Source: Promicromonospora sp. MEB111 (GTDB taxonomy: Bacteria; Actinomycetota; Actinomycetes; Actinomycetales; Cellulomonadaceae). Taken from it: a DNA stretch of 64,000 nucleotides. Positions 7,155 to 16,106 of the stretch are shown here, in pieces. The number at the start of each line of letters is the position of its first letter. Positions within the stretch are counted from its first letter, which is position 1. The notes beneath the pieces are model-generated. The model was given only the letters and a program-made list of their open reading frames with translations, was not told where the DNA came from and did no database searches. The position numbers and the translations under genes are program-made. The DNA is taken from assembly GCF_030209445.1 (NCBI RefSeq), contig NZ_JARVSD010000006.1, positions 1 to 64,000 on the forward strand, read 5' to 3'.

Positions 7155-9650
7155 GTGAACGAAACGCCCCGTGACCAGGGGAACGACCGCGAGGGCGACC
7201 GCCGCGGCGAGCGCAAGGGCGCCTACCGCAACGACGGCCACGCGCCGCGTCGCGACGACCGGGGCGGTGAGCGCGGTGGTGACCGGGGCCGCCGGTATGA
7301 CGGCGGCCGCGGGGGCAGCGGGCCCCGGCGCGACGACGACCGTCCGCGCCGGTCCTCCGACGACCGCGGCGGCGACCGTCCGCGTCGGGACGACCGCGGC
7401 GGCGACCGTCCGTACCAGCGGGGCGGCGATGACCGTCCCCGTCGCTCGTACGGAGACCGGGACAACCGGGGCGGCCGCGACGACCGCGGCGCCCGGAACG
7501 ACCGCCCGTACCGTGGCAACGACGCAGACCGTCCGCGCCGGTACGAGGAGCGCGACAACCGCGGGGGCGACCGTCCCGCGCGCCGCGACGACGGCCCCCG
7601 CCGGAGCTTCGACCGGGACGACCGGCCGCGCCGGTCCTTCGACGACCGGGGCGGCGACCGGCCGCGCCGGAGCTTCGACGACCGCGGCGAGAACCGTCCG
7701 GCGCGGCAGGACGACGACCGGCCCCGCCGGTCCTTCGGCGACCGCAACGACCGTCCGCAGCGCTCGTTCAACGACCGTGACGACCGCCCGCGTCGGTCGT
7801 TCGACGACCGTGGCGGTGACCGTCCGCGTCGTGACGACCGTGGTGGTGACCGTCCGTTCCGGCGTAACGACGACGAGCGTCCGCGCCGGTCGTTCGAGGA
7901 CCGTGGCGGTGACCGTCCGCGTCGTGACGACCGTGGTGGTGACCGTCCGTTCCGGCGTAACGACGACGAGCGTCCGCGCCGGTCGTTCGACAACCGCGAC
8001 GAGCGTCCGCGCCGTTCCTTCGAGGACCGTGACGGCGCCCGCGACAGCCGGGGGCGCGACGACCGCCCGCAGCGCTCCTTCGACAACCGGGACGACCGTC
8101 CGCGTCGGTCCTTCGACGACCGTGGTGGTGACCGCCCGCGTCGTGACGACCGTGGTGGTGACCGCCCCTTCCGGCGCAACGACGACGACCGTCCGCGCCG
8201 TTCGTACGGCGACCGGGACGACCGCGGCGGCCGTGGTGGGCACTCCGGCGGTGCCCGCTCGTTCCAGGGGAACGACGACCGCCCGCGTCGGTCGTTCGAC
8301 GACCGCGGCGGCGACCGTCCGCGCCGTGACGACCGCGGCGGTGATGACCGTTCCCGCCGTGACGACCGCGGCGGCAACCGCTCGCGCCACGACGAGCGCG
8401 GTGGTGACCGTCCGCGCCGCTCGTTCGGCGACCGCGACGACCGGCCCCGCCAGGAGAACCGCGAGGAGCGTGAGGAGCGCGCTCCCCGCGCCCCGGAGCC
8501 GGAGATCGCCGAGGACGCCTCGTTCAGCCAGCTCGACCGCGACGTGCGCTCGCGCCTGCGCGGGCTGAGCAAGGACCACGCCGAGTACGTGGGGCTGCAC
8601 CTGGTGATGGCGGGCCGGCTGCTCGACGTCGACCCGGAGCGCGCCTACGAGCACACCCAGGCCGCGGTGCGCGGTGCTGGGCGGATCGACATCGTGCGCG
8701 AGGCCGCGGGCCTCGCCGCCTACCACACCAACCGGTTCGCGGAGGCGCTGCGCGAGCTGCGCACCGTCCGCCGGCTGAACGGCTCCTCGGAGCATCTGCC
8801 GATCATGGCGGACGCCGAGCGCGGCCTCGGCCGTCCGGAGCGCGCCCTGGCGCTCGCGGCCTCGGAGGAGGCGGCGACGCTCGACGCGACCGGCCGGATC
8901 GAGCTCGCGATCGTGGCGAGCGGCGCCCGCTCCGACCTGGGCGAGCACGACGCCGCCCTGGCCGTGCTGGACAAGGTCTCCGCCGAGGACGCCCAGGGCG
9001 ACCTCGGGCTGCGCGTGGTGCAGGCTCGCGCCGTGGCGCTCGAGGCCGCGGGCCGGGCCGACGAGGCCGCCGCGCTCCTGGCGACGGTCGACAGCGAGGC
9101 CCTCGAGCGGGCGATCGGCGCGCAGACGCCGGACGGGGACATCACCGTCTTCGACGTCGAGGAGGACGCGGCGATCGCCGAGCAGGAGTACGCCGCCGAG
9201 CACCCGGAGGAGTTCGCGGACGACGAGGACGACTCGGACGAGGACTCCAACGACGACGAGGACTCGGACTCTGCCGACTCGGCCGATTCCGGCGACTCCC
9301 CGGACTCTGCCGACTCCCCGGACTCGGCAGACTCGCCTGAGTCAGCTGACTCGGCCGACTCCGCCGGCTCGCCCGACGAGCCCGAGGACAGCGACGAGCC
9401 CGACACCGACGACGACGGAGCCGACGAGCCCGAGGCAGACGCCGTCGACGAGCCGAGTGCCGCCGAGTCCGACGAGGCGGCCGACACCGAGGCGGCCGAC
9501 ACCGAGGCGGCCGACACCGAGGCGGCCGACACCGAGGCGACCGACACCGAGGCGGCCGATGCCGAGGCGACCGACACCGAGGCGGCCGATGCCGAGGGTG
9601 AGCCGGCCGCCGAGGGCGACCGGTCCGACGTCGGGCAGGAGAAGGCGTGA
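7155..9650 (+). CDS. TPR-like protein with Arg/Asp/Gly-repeat N-terminus and acidic tail
   Basis: An 831-residue three-part protein. Residues 1 to about 445 are almost only D, R, G, P, S, F and N, in repeats such as DDRGGDRPRRSF and GGDRPFRRNDDERPRR. About residues 450-690 are an ordered alanine-rich helical region with TPR-like pairs (AGRLLDVDPERAYEHTQAA, LGRPERALALAASEEA). About 690-831 is an acidic tail of Asp/Ser and EAADT repeats. The middle part and position before a HAD phosphatase, a short ORF and tlyA correspond to the Rv1691-type TPR protein of mycobacteria. The long charged ends are extra. No transmembrane segment or signal peptide is seen, so it is cytoplasmic. RGG-like ends suggest RNA binding or condensate formation, which is inference only. 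GTG start with AAGGGAA about 6 bases upstream; the stop overlaps the next start. Confidence 0.75.
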   Translation: MNETPRDQGNDREGDRRGERKGAYRNDGHAPRRDDRGGERGGDRGRRYDGGRGGSGPRRDDDRPRRSSDDRGGDRPRRDDRGGDRPYQRGGDDRPRRSYGDRDNRGGRDDRGARNDRPYRGNDADRPRRYEERDNRGGDRPARRDDGPRRSFDRDDRPRRSFDDRGGDRPRRSFDDRGENRPARQDDDRPRRSFGDRNDRPQRSFNDRDDRPRRSFDDRGGDRPRRDDRGGDRPFRRNDDERPRRSFEDRGGDRPRRDDRGGDRPFRRNDDERPRRSFDNRDERPRRSFEDRDGARDSRGRDDRPQRSFDNRDDRPRRSFDDRGGDRPRRDDRGGDRPFRRNDDDRPRRSYGDRDDRGGRGGHSGGARSFQGNDDRPRRSFDDRGGDRPRRDDRGGDDRSRRDDRGGNRSRHDERGGDRPRRSFGDRDDRPRQENREEREERAPRAPEPEIAEDASFSQLDRDVRSRLRGLSKDHAEYVGLHLVMAGRLLDVDPERAYEHTQAAVRGAGRIDIVREAAGLAAYHTNRFAEALRELRTVRRLNGSSEHLPIMADAERGLGRPERALALAASEEAATLDATGRIELAIVASGARSDLGEHDAALAVLDKVSAEDAQGDLGLRVVQARAVALEAAGRADEAAALLATVDSEALERAIGAQTPDGDITVFDVEEDAAIAEQEYAAEHPEEFADDEDDSDEDSNDDEDSDSADSADSGDSPDSADSPDSADSPESADSADSAGSPDEPEDSDEPDTDDDGADEPEADAVDEPSAAESDEAADTEAADTEAADTEAADTEATDTEAADAEATDTEAADAEGEPAAEGDRSDVGQEKA
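7806..7991 (+). repeat. 93-bp tandem repeat inside the Arg/Asp/Gly protein gene
   Basis: Two nearly identical direct copies of a 93-base (31-codon) unit begin at 7806 and 7899, encoding DRGGDRPRRDDRGGDRPFRR plus NDDERPRRSFE. Identity extends to synonymous positions, which points to recent duplication. Shorter, less exact units continue on both sides (about 7370-8430). Confidence 0.85.
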
Positions 9651-10654
9651 CGGCGACCGCCGGGCTGCTGGCGAGCGACGTCCCGCTCGCCGAGGCCTAT
9701 GACCTCGCGCTCGTCGACCTGGACGGCGTGGCGTACAAGGGGCACCTGCCGATCGAGCACGCGTCGGCGAGCCTGGCCGCCGCACGCTCGGGCGGGATGC
9801 GGCTGCTGTTCGTGACGAACAACGCGTCGCGCGAGCCGGAGGACGTCGCGGGCCAGCTCACCGGGCTGGACATCCCGACCGATCCGGACGAGGTGATGAC
9901 CGCCGCGCAGGCGTGCGCGGCGCTGCTCACCACGCGGCTCGACGAGGGCGCGAAGGTGCTCGTCGTGGGCGGCAAGGGCCTGGTCACGGCGGTGCGGTCC
10001 GCGGGCTTCACGGTGGTGGAGTCGGCGGACGACGAGCCGGACGCCGTCGCCCAGGGCTATTCCCCCGAGCTGGGCTGGGCGCAGCTCGCGGAGGCCGCGT
10101 ACGCGGTCGGTCGCGGCGCCTGGCACGTGGCGAGCAACCTCGACCTGTCGCTCCCGACGGCGCGCGGGTTCGCGCCGGGGAACGGCGCCCTGGTGGGGGC
10201 CGTGGTGTCGGCGACGGGGGTCACCCCGGACAGCGCGGGCAAGCCGTCGCCCACCATGTACCGGCTCGCGGTCGAGCGGGCCCGGGCGAGCCGGCCGCTG
10301 GTGATCGGGGACCGGCTCGACACCGACCTCGCCGGCGCGCGCGGCGGCGGGTACCCCGGACTGCACGTCCTGACGGGCGTCTCGACGGCGCGCGACGCCG
10401 TGCTGGCCGTGCCGGGGGAGCGCCCGTCGTTCGTGGGGGCCGACCTGCGGGCCCTGCTGGAGTCGCACCGGGCGCCGGAGCTCGCGGACGGGTGGTTCGT
10501 GTCCGGCGGCGCGGCGGCCCAGGTGGCCGACGGCGAGCTGCGGCTCGACGGCGCCGGGATCGACCTGGTCCGCGCCGCGTGCGCCGCGTCCTGGGCCGCG
10601 ACGGACGCGGGCGAGCCCTTGGACCCGGCGTCGGTCCCGGACTTCTCGCTCTGA
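9647..10654 (+). CDS. HAD-superfamily IIA phosphatase (NagD-like)
   Basis: A 335-residue HAD hydrolase. Motif I is VDLDGVAY (nucleophile and acid Asp near residues 23-25), motif II FVTNNAS, the motif III Lys is in GKPSPTMYRLA, and motif IV is GDRLDTDLAGARGGG. These are the marks of the class IIA NagD/p-nitrophenyl phosphatase group; a sugar phosphate or glycerol-phosphate substrate is possible. A C-terminal extension of about 70 residues follows the HAD core. GTG at 9647 overlaps the TGA of the preceding gene, so the two are coupled. The gene order (TPR protein, HAD, short ORF, tlyA, nadK, recN) is conserved in actinobacteria. Confidence 0.88.
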   Translation: MTATAGLLASDVPLAEAYDLALVDLDGVAYKGHLPIEHASASLAAARSGGMRLLFVTNNASREPEDVAGQLTGLDIPTDPDEVMTAAQACAALLTTRLDEGAKVLVVGGKGLVTAVRSAGFTVVESADDEPDAVAQGYSPELGWAQLAEAAYAVGRGAWHVASNLDLSLPTARGFAPGNGALVGAVVSATGVTPDSAGKPSPTMYRLAVERARASRPLVIGDRLDTDLAGARGGGYPGLHVLTGVSTARDAVLAVPGERPSFVGADLRALLESHRAPELADGWFVSGGAAAQVADGELRLDGAGIDLVRAACAASWAATDAGEPLDPASVPDFSL

Positions 10655-10707
10655 TCTCTTCGAAGGCGGGGACCGGGCAGGCTGCGCGGTACCGCTTCTC
10701 CCCGCAG

Positions 10708-10735
10708 AGAACCTGACGGAGTTCTCCCAGGTTCT
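10708..10735 (+). terminator. short hairpin after HAD gene
   Basis: AGAACCTG (10708-10715) and CAGGTTCT (10728-10735) form an 8-bp stem about 50 bases after the HAD stop. It may be a weak terminator or attenuator before the short ORF at 10868. The rest of this 213-base gap shows nothing clear. Confidence 0.4.
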
Positions 10736-10867
10736 GTCGGAGGCGACAGGTACCGTGTCTTGCAGCATGCCGACGGTTCGCGCGCGGTGGGCCGTCACCA
10801 GGGAGCCGGCAAGAGAAGGCACCAGCAGGCACGAGCACGGACGAGCACAGTGGAGCGTTGACGCACG

Positions 10868-11044
10868 ATGGACGAGTTCTACGAGACCCAGGAACCCGCG
10901 ACCGGCCCGGCCGATCCCGAGGCGGGCGTCCGGCATGCGCTCGACGCGCTCGACGGGCTCGACGACCTGCCCCCGGCCGAGCACGTCGCCCGGTTCGAGG
11001 CGGTCCACGACGCCCTGCGCGCGCACCTGAGCGGTGACGCCTGA
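10868..11044 (+). CDS. conserved short protein upstream of tlyA
   Basis: A 58-residue acidic ORF starting MDEFYETQEP and ending HDALRAHLSGDA, followed 2 bases later by the tlyA start. Its middle, RHALDALDGLDDLPPAEHVARF, is an amphipathic helix-turn-helix-like stretch. A short ORF of about this size sits at the same place (between the HAD gene and tlyA) in mycobacteria, around Rv1693, which is the main reason to trust it. Function unknown. No membrane segment, signal or metal motif is seen. Confidence 0.75.
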   Translation: MDEFYETQEPATGPADPEAGVRHALDALDGLDDLPPAEHVARFEAVHDALRAHLSGDA

Positions 11045-11046
11045 CG

Positions 11047-12081
11047 GTGGTGACGACGACTGTGAGCACGCGCGTGGACGCGGAGCTGGTTCGTCGCGGG
11101 CTGGCCCGTTCGCGGCGGCACGCCGCGGAGCTCGTCGCGTCCGGCCGGGTCACGGTGGCGGGGCGGGCGGTGGTCAAGCCCTCGTCGGCGGTGTCCGACG
11201 GCGACGAGGTGTCGGTCGCCCCCGGCGCCGACCCCGAGCACGAGTATGCGTCGCGCGCCGCGCTCAAGCTGGTCGGGGCGCTCGACGCCCTGGCCCACGT
11301 GCCGGGCGGACCGGTGGTCGAGGGCGCGTTCTGCGCCGACCTCGGCGCCTCGACCGGGGGCTTCACGGACGTGCTGCTGCGCCGCGGCGCCGCCCATGTG
11401 GTGGCGGTCGACGTGGGCCACGACCAGATCGTGCCGGCGCTGCGTGACGACGACCGGGTGACGGTGGTCGAGGGCCTCAACGTCCGCGACCTGACGCCGG
11501 GCGACCTGGCCCGGGCCCCGGACCTCGTGGTCGCCGACCTCTCGTTCATCTCCCTGACCGTCGTGCTGCCCGCCGTCGCGGCCGTGCTGCGCCCGTGGGC
11601 GCAGGCGCTGCTGATGGTCAAGCCGCAGTTCGAGGTGGGGCGCGAGCGCCTCGGCAGCGGCGGCGTGGTGCGCGACCGCGCGCTGCACGCCGAGGCGGTC
11701 ACCACCGTGCTGCGCGCCGCCGAGGGCCTGGGCCTGCTGGCGCGTGCGGTGGTGCCGAGCCCGCTGCCCGGTCCGAGCGGCAACCGCGAGTTCTTCGTGT
11801 GGCTGACGCCGGCGGGCGCGACCGACTGGACCCCCGGGGACGACCTGGCCCTCGCGGCGGCCGTCGAGACGGCGGTGGGCTGGGACCCGGCCCACGGCGA
11901 GCCCGCGGCCCGGCCCGGCCACCCGCCGGAGCCGCCGGCCGTCGTCGTGCACGGGCGGCAGGACGACGCACCCCCGGCCGACCGGCCGGCAGGACGGCAG
12001 GAGCATCACACGGACCAGACGCAGACAGACCAGCAGGACACCGTCCAGCAGCAGACCGAGCAGAAGGAGTCCCGACCGTGA
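11047..12081 (+). CDS. tlyA: TlyA-family rRNA 2'-O-methyltransferase
   Basis: A 344-residue protein with an N-terminal S4 RNA-binding domain (residues 6-65: RVDAELVRRGLARSRRHAAEL) and an FtsJ-type SAM methyltransferase domain (ADLGASTGGFTDVLLRRGA, then VADLSFISLTVVLP, then MVKPQFE). TlyA methylates 16S and 23S rRNA at C1409/C1920 and is needed for capreomycin susceptibility. Family members are usually about 270 residues. Here about 75 extra residues form a Pro- then Gln/Asp/Thr-rich disordered tail (DQTQTDQQDTVQQQTEQKE). Tandem GTG starts at 11047 and 11050. The stop overlaps the nadK start (GTGA). Confidence 0.93.
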   Translation: MVTTTVSTRVDAELVRRGLARSRRHAAELVASGRVTVAGRAVVKPSSAVSDGDEVSVAPGADPEHEYASRAALKLVGALDALAHVPGGPVVEGAFCADLGASTGGFTDVLLRRGAAHVVAVDVGHDQIVPALRDDDRVTVVEGLNVRDLTPGDLARAPDLVVADLSFISLTVVLPAVAAVLRPWAQALLMVKPQFEVGRERLGSGGVVRDRALHAEAVTTVLRAAEGLGLLARAVVPSPLPGPSGNREFFVWLTPAGATDWTPGDDLALAAAVETAVGWDPAHGEPAARPGHPPEPPAVVVHGRQDDAPPADRPAGRQEHHTDQTQTDQQDTVQQQTEQKESRP

Positions 12082-13025
12082 CCCGGCGCGTCCTCATCGT
12101 GACCCATGGTGGTCGTCCCCGGGCGGTCGCCGCGCTCGCCGAGGCGCTGCGCGAGCTGAAGGCGGCGGGCTTCGAGTACACGCTGCACGACGACGCGCTC
12201 GCGGAGGAGTTCGGCGACCACATGGCCGCCAAGCGCCTCGCGGAGGGCGTGCACAACGCCGAGGCAGTGATGGTGCTCGGGGGCGACGGCACGATCCTTC
12301 GCGCGGCGGAGCTGACCCGCGGCACGGACGTGCCGCTGCTCGGCGTGAACCTCGGGCACGTCGGCTTCCTCGCCGAGTCGGAGCGCGAGGACCTCGGCGC
12401 CGCCGTCCGGCGGCTGGTCGCCCGGGACTACGACGTGGAGGAGCGTGCCACGGTCGACGTGACCGTGCATCTGCCGGGCACCGCGGAGCCGGTGGTCGGC
12501 TGGGCGCTGAACGAGGCGACCGTCGAGAAGGCGTCGCGCGACCGCATGCTCGAGGTCGCGATCGGGGTGGACGGCCGTCCGCTGCTGTCGTTCGGCTGCG
12601 ACGGGGTGGTGATGTCCACCGCGACGGGCTCCACGGCCCACGCCTTCTCGGGCGGCGGGCCGGTGATCTGGCCGGACGTCGACGCCGTGCTGATGGTGCC
12701 GCTGTCGGCGCACGCGCTGTTCGCGCGGCCGCTCGTGATCGGCCCGAAGTCGCGGTACACGGTCGACGTGCTGCCGCAGTCGACGGTCGAGGGCGTGCTG
12801 ACCTGTGACGGGCGCCGGGAGATCCGGCTGCCCCGCGGTTCTCGCGTCGTCGTGCGCCAGGGCGGTACGGTGCGGCTCGCACGGTTGTCGAACGCGCCGT
12901 TCGCGGACCGCCTCGTGTCGAAGTTCAGCCTGCCCGTCTCGGGCTGGCGGGACCGTGTCGGGTCGGGGCAGGCAGCAGGGCAGGATGTACCTTCTGACCC
13001 AGCCGACCCCACAACAGAGAATTAA
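12078..13025 (+). CDS. nadK: NAD kinase
   Basis: A 315-residue ATP/polyphosphate NAD kinase that makes NADP. The invariant GGDGTILRA motif is near residues 68-76. NEATVEKASRDRMLEVAIGV and the GCDGVVMSTATGSTAHAFSG stretch form the NAD-binding and diacylglycerol-kinase-like fold. GTG at 12078 overlaps the tlyA stop. The last roughly 30 residues (GSGQAAGQDVPSDPADPTTEN) are a low-complexity tail outside the fold. Followed 8 bases later by recN, as in other actinobacteria. Confidence 0.95.
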   Translation: MTRRVLIVTHGGRPRAVAALAEALRELKAAGFEYTLHDDALAEEFGDHMAAKRLAEGVHNAEAVMVLGGDGTILRAAELTRGTDVPLLGVNLGHVGFLAESEREDLGAAVRRLVARDYDVEERATVDVTVHLPGTAEPVVGWALNEATVEKASRDRMLEVAIGVDGRPLLSFGCDGVVMSTATGSTAHAFSGGGPVIWPDVDAVLMVPLSAHALFARPLVIGPKSRYTVDVLPQSTVEGVLTCDGRREIRLPRGSRVVVRQGGTVRLARLSNAPFADRLVSKFSLPVSGWRDRVGSGQAAGQDVPSDPADPTTEN

Positions 13026-13033
13026 GGAGTCAG

Positions 13034-14788
13034 GTGCTCGAGGAGATCGCTATCGAGAACCTGGGCGTCATCCGCTCGGCCCGGGTACCCCTGTCGGACG
13101 GCCTGACCGTCATCACGGGCGAGACGGGCGCGGGCAAGACGATGGTGCTCACGGGGCTGAACCTGCTCATGGGCGCCAAGGCGGACCCGCAGTCGGTGCG
13201 CCCGGGCGCGTCGTCGGCAGCGGTCGAGGGGCGGGTGCGCGTCTCCGGGCGCGACGCCGTGCTGGGCCGCGTCGACGAGGCGGGCGGCGAGGTGGAGGAC
13301 GACGGCACCGTCGTGATCCTGCGGACCATCGCCGACGGGCGCTCCCGCGCGCACCTGGGCGGCCGTGCCGTGCCGCAGGGCGTGCTCGCGGAGATCGCCG
13401 AGGACCTGTTCACCGTGCACGGCCAGGCCGACCAGCTGCGGCTGCGCACCTCCGCGAAGCAGCGCGACGCGCTGGACACGTTCGTGGGCCCCGCCCACCA
13501 GCGCGTGCTGGCCGCCTACCGCACCGCGTGGAGCGAGCGCGGCGGCCTGCTGACCGAGATCGCGGACCTGGAGGCGCGCGGCGCCGAGCGGGCCCGCGAG
13601 GTGGAGCTGCTGCGCATCGGCCTGGAGGAGATCGAGCGGGTCGACCCGGTCAGCGGCGAGGACGTCGAGCTGCAGGCGCTGATCGAGCGCCTGTCCAACG
13701 CGGAGGGCCTGCGCACGGCGGCCACCGAGGCGCACGAGGCCGTCGCGGGCGAGGACGCCGACGGCGCCCGGGAGAACGCGATCGCGCTGGTCGAGCGGGC
13801 GCGGCGCGCCCTGGACGCGGCGGCGCACTCCGACGCCGCGCTCGGCGTGCTCGCCACCCGGTTCGCCGAGGTGGGCTACCTGCTGTCGGACGTCGCGACC
13901 GACGTCGCCGCCTACGTGGACGACCTGCAGGCCGACCCGGCCGGGCTGGAGACGGCGCACAACCGGATGGCGGAGCTGAACGCCCTGACCCGGTCCTACG
14001 GCGAGACCATCGACGAGGTGCTGCAGTGGGCCAGCGACGCGGGCCTGCGCCTGCTCGACCTGGACGACGGCGGCGACCGCCTCACCTCGATGCGGGCCCG
14101 CGTGGCCGAGCTGGACGGCGAGCTGGCCCGGCTGGCGGAGATCCTCACGGCCGAGCGCACCCGCGGCGCGACCGAGCTGGCCGAGGCCGTGACGAGCGAG
14201 CTGCACGGCCTCGCGATGGGCGGCGCGCACCTCGTGGTCACGGTGGACCTGCTCGACCAGCCGGGGCCGTTCGGCGCCGACCAGGTCACGTTCCTGCTGG
14301 TGCCGCACCCGGGCGCCCCGGAGCGCCCGCTCGGCAAGGGCGCGTCCGGCGGTGAGCTCTCCCGCGTGATGCTCGCCCTGGAGGTCGCCCTGGCGACGTC
14401 GGGCGGCGCGGCCGCGGCGCGCACCGCCGACACCCCGCGCAGCACGTTCGTCTTCGACGAGGTCGACGCCGGGGTCGGCGGCCGGGCGGCGGTCGAGGTC
14501 GGCCGCCGGCTCGCGCAGCTCGGGCGCAGCACCCAGGTGGTCGTCGTGACCCACCTGGCCCAGGTCGCCGCGTTCGCGGACGCCCACCTCGTGGTCACCA
14601 AGAGCTCGGACGGCGAGGCCGGCGCGAGCGACGGGGACGACGGGATGATCACGGTCACGGGCGTGCGCGAGGTCACCGCGGACGCACGCGTCCGCGAGCT
14701 GGCGCGCATGCTGTCCGGCCAGGACGACTCGGAGACGGCGCGTACCCACGCGCTGGAGCTCCTGGAGTCCTCGGTCGTGGGACGATAG
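13034..14788 (+). CDS. recN: DNA repair protein RecN
   Basis: A 584-residue SMC-like ATPase of double-strand-break repair. Walker A is GETGAGKT (about residues 31-38). The coiled-coil region lies between about 150 and 390. The ABC signature is in GKGASGGELSRVMLALEVAL and Walker B is FVFDEVDAGVGG, followed by VVVVTHLAQVAAFAD. The length is normal. GTG start with AAGGAG 5 bases upstream. Part of the tlyA-nadK-recN-steA run. Confidence 0.95.
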   Translation: MLEEIAIENLGVIRSARVPLSDGLTVITGETGAGKTMVLTGLNLLMGAKADPQSVRPGASSAAVEGRVRVSGRDAVLGRVDEAGGEVEDDGTVVILRTIADGRSRAHLGGRAVPQGVLAEIAEDLFTVHGQADQLRLRTSAKQRDALDTFVGPAHQRVLAAYRTAWSERGGLLTEIADLEARGAERAREVELLRIGLEEIERVDPVSGEDVELQALIERLSNAEGLRTAATEAHEAVAGEDADGARENAIALVERARRALDAAAHSDAALGVLATRFAEVGYLLSDVATDVAAYVDDLQADPAGLETAHNRMAELNALTRSYGETIDEVLQWASDAGLRLLDLDDGGDRLTSMRARVAELDGELARLAEILTAERTRGATELAEAVTSELHGLAMGGAHLVVTVDLLDQPGPFGADQVTFLLVPHPGAPERPLGKGASGGELSRVMLALEVALATSGGAAAARTADTPRSTFVFDEVDAGVGGRAAVEVGRRLAQLGRSTQVVVVTHLAQVAAFADAHLVVTKSSDGEAGASDGDDGMITVTGVREVTADARVRELARMLSGQDDSETARTHALELLESSVVGR

Positions 14789-14793
14789 AGCGG

Positions 14794-16017
14794 ATGAAGC
14801 TGATCTCCCGACCCGAGAAGCGCGCCGACAAGGGCGCAGCGAAGAGTGCCGCCGAGCAGGCCCCGGTGCTGCCGCAGGCCGTGGCGCACGGTCCCGCCCG
14901 GATCGGAGCGCGCACCAAGGAGCTCACGTCCCGGCTGAACCACGGCGACGTCGCCGTGATCGACCACGTCGACATCGACCGTGTCGCGGCCGACGCCCTG
15001 GTGTCGGCCGCGCCCGTCGCCGTCCTGAACGCCGCCCCGTCGACGTCCGGCAGGTACCCCAACACGGGCCCGGACATCCTGGTCGAGGCCGGGATCGTCC
15101 TGGTGGACGACCTGGGGCCGTCGGTCATGACGATCGACGAGCACGCCGACGTCGAGATCGTGGGCGGCGAGGTCGTCGTCGACGGCGAGGTCGTGGCCAC
15201 GGGTACGTACCAGACGCCGCGCACCGTGGCCGCGAACATGGCCGCGGCCCGCGAGGGCCTGTCGGCCGAGATCGAGCGGTTCGCCGAGAACACGATGACG
15301 TACCTGCGCCGCGAGCGGGACCTCCTGCTCGACGGCGTCGGCGTGCCGGACATCCGGACCCACATCGACGGCCGGCACGTGCTGATCGTGGTGCGGGGCT
15401 ACCACTACCGGGAGGACCTGGCGCAGCTGCGGTCCTACATCCGGGAGAACCGCCCCGTCCTGATCGGCGTGGACGGCGGTGCCGACGCGATCATCGACGC
15501 GGGCTGGCAGCCCGACATGATCGTGGGCGACATGGACTCCGTCTCCGACCGGGCGCTGGCCTGCGGTGCGGAGATCGTGGTGCACGCCTACCGCGACGGC
15601 AAGGCGCCCGGGCTGGAGCGCGTCAAGGCGCTCGGCGTGGAGCCCGTCGTCTTCCCCGCCACGGGGACCAGCGAGGACATCACCATGCTGCTGGCCGACG
15701 ACAAGGGCGCCGAGCTGATCGTCGCCGTCGGCACGCACGCGACCCTCGTGGAGTTCCTCGACAAGGGGCGCTCGGGCATGGCCTCCACCTTCCTCACCCG
15801 GCTCCGGGTCGGCGGCAAGCTGGTCGACGCCAAGGGCGTGTCCCGGCTGTACCGCACGCGGATCTCGAACACCCAGCTCACGCTGCTGTCGGGCGCGGGC
15901 GTCGCGGCGGTGCTCGCGGCACTGGCCTCGACGTCGGCCGGCCAGACCTTCTTCGGACTGATGGGGGCACGGTTCGACGACGTCGTGTCCTGGATCGGTA
16001 ACCTCTTCGGCGGCTGA
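14794..16017 (+). CDS. steA: SteA-like cytokinetic ring protein (thiamine pyrophosphokinase-like domain)
   Basis: A 407-residue protein. The middle contains the TPK-like fold markers GVDGGADAIIDAGWQPDMIVGDMDS, and further on FPATGTSEDITMLLADDKGAELIVAVG. The C-terminus ends with a hydrophobic segment (LLSGAGVAAVLAALAST) that can be a membrane anchor. The homologue next to recN in Corynebacterium, SteA, forms a division-site complex with SteB and affects daughter-cell separation. The neighbouring gene is the SteB/MctB homologue, as there. Catalysis of thiamine phosphorylation is not expected from context. ATG start 5 bases after the recN stop. Confidence 0.85.
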   Translation: MKLISRPEKRADKGAAKSAAEQAPVLPQAVAHGPARIGARTKELTSRLNHGDVAVIDHVDIDRVAADALVSAAPVAVLNAAPSTSGRYPNTGPDILVEAGIVLVDDLGPSVMTIDEHADVEIVGGEVVVDGEVVATGTYQTPRTVAANMAAAREGLSAEIERFAENTMTYLRRERDLLLDGVGVPDIRTHIDGRHVLIVVRGYHYREDLAQLRSYIRENRPVLIGVDGGADAIIDAGWQPDMIVGDMDSVSDRALACGAEIVVHAYRDGKAPGLERVKALGVEPVVFPATGTSEDITMLLADDKGAELIVAVGTHATLVEFLDKGRSGMASTFLTRLRVGGKLVDAKGVSRLYRTRISNTQLTLLSGAGVAAVLAALASTSAGQTFFGLMGARFDDVVSWIGNLFGG

Positions 16018-16106
16018 CCTGCGAGGATGCCTCCCGCAAGCACGCCGCCCCGACCTGACACCGGGCCTCCCACCGCCCGGAACATGCTTAAGGACTCCTT
16101 CCCACC

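Noticed and set aside
7080-9203. A 707-codon minus-strand open frame and a plus-strand Thr/Ala/Arg-rich frame over the repeat protein
   Set aside because: The repeat DNA keeps several frames open. Only the frame with RGG-like repeats also continues into an ordered TPR-like domain and has a start with ribosome site and a stop coupled to the next gene.
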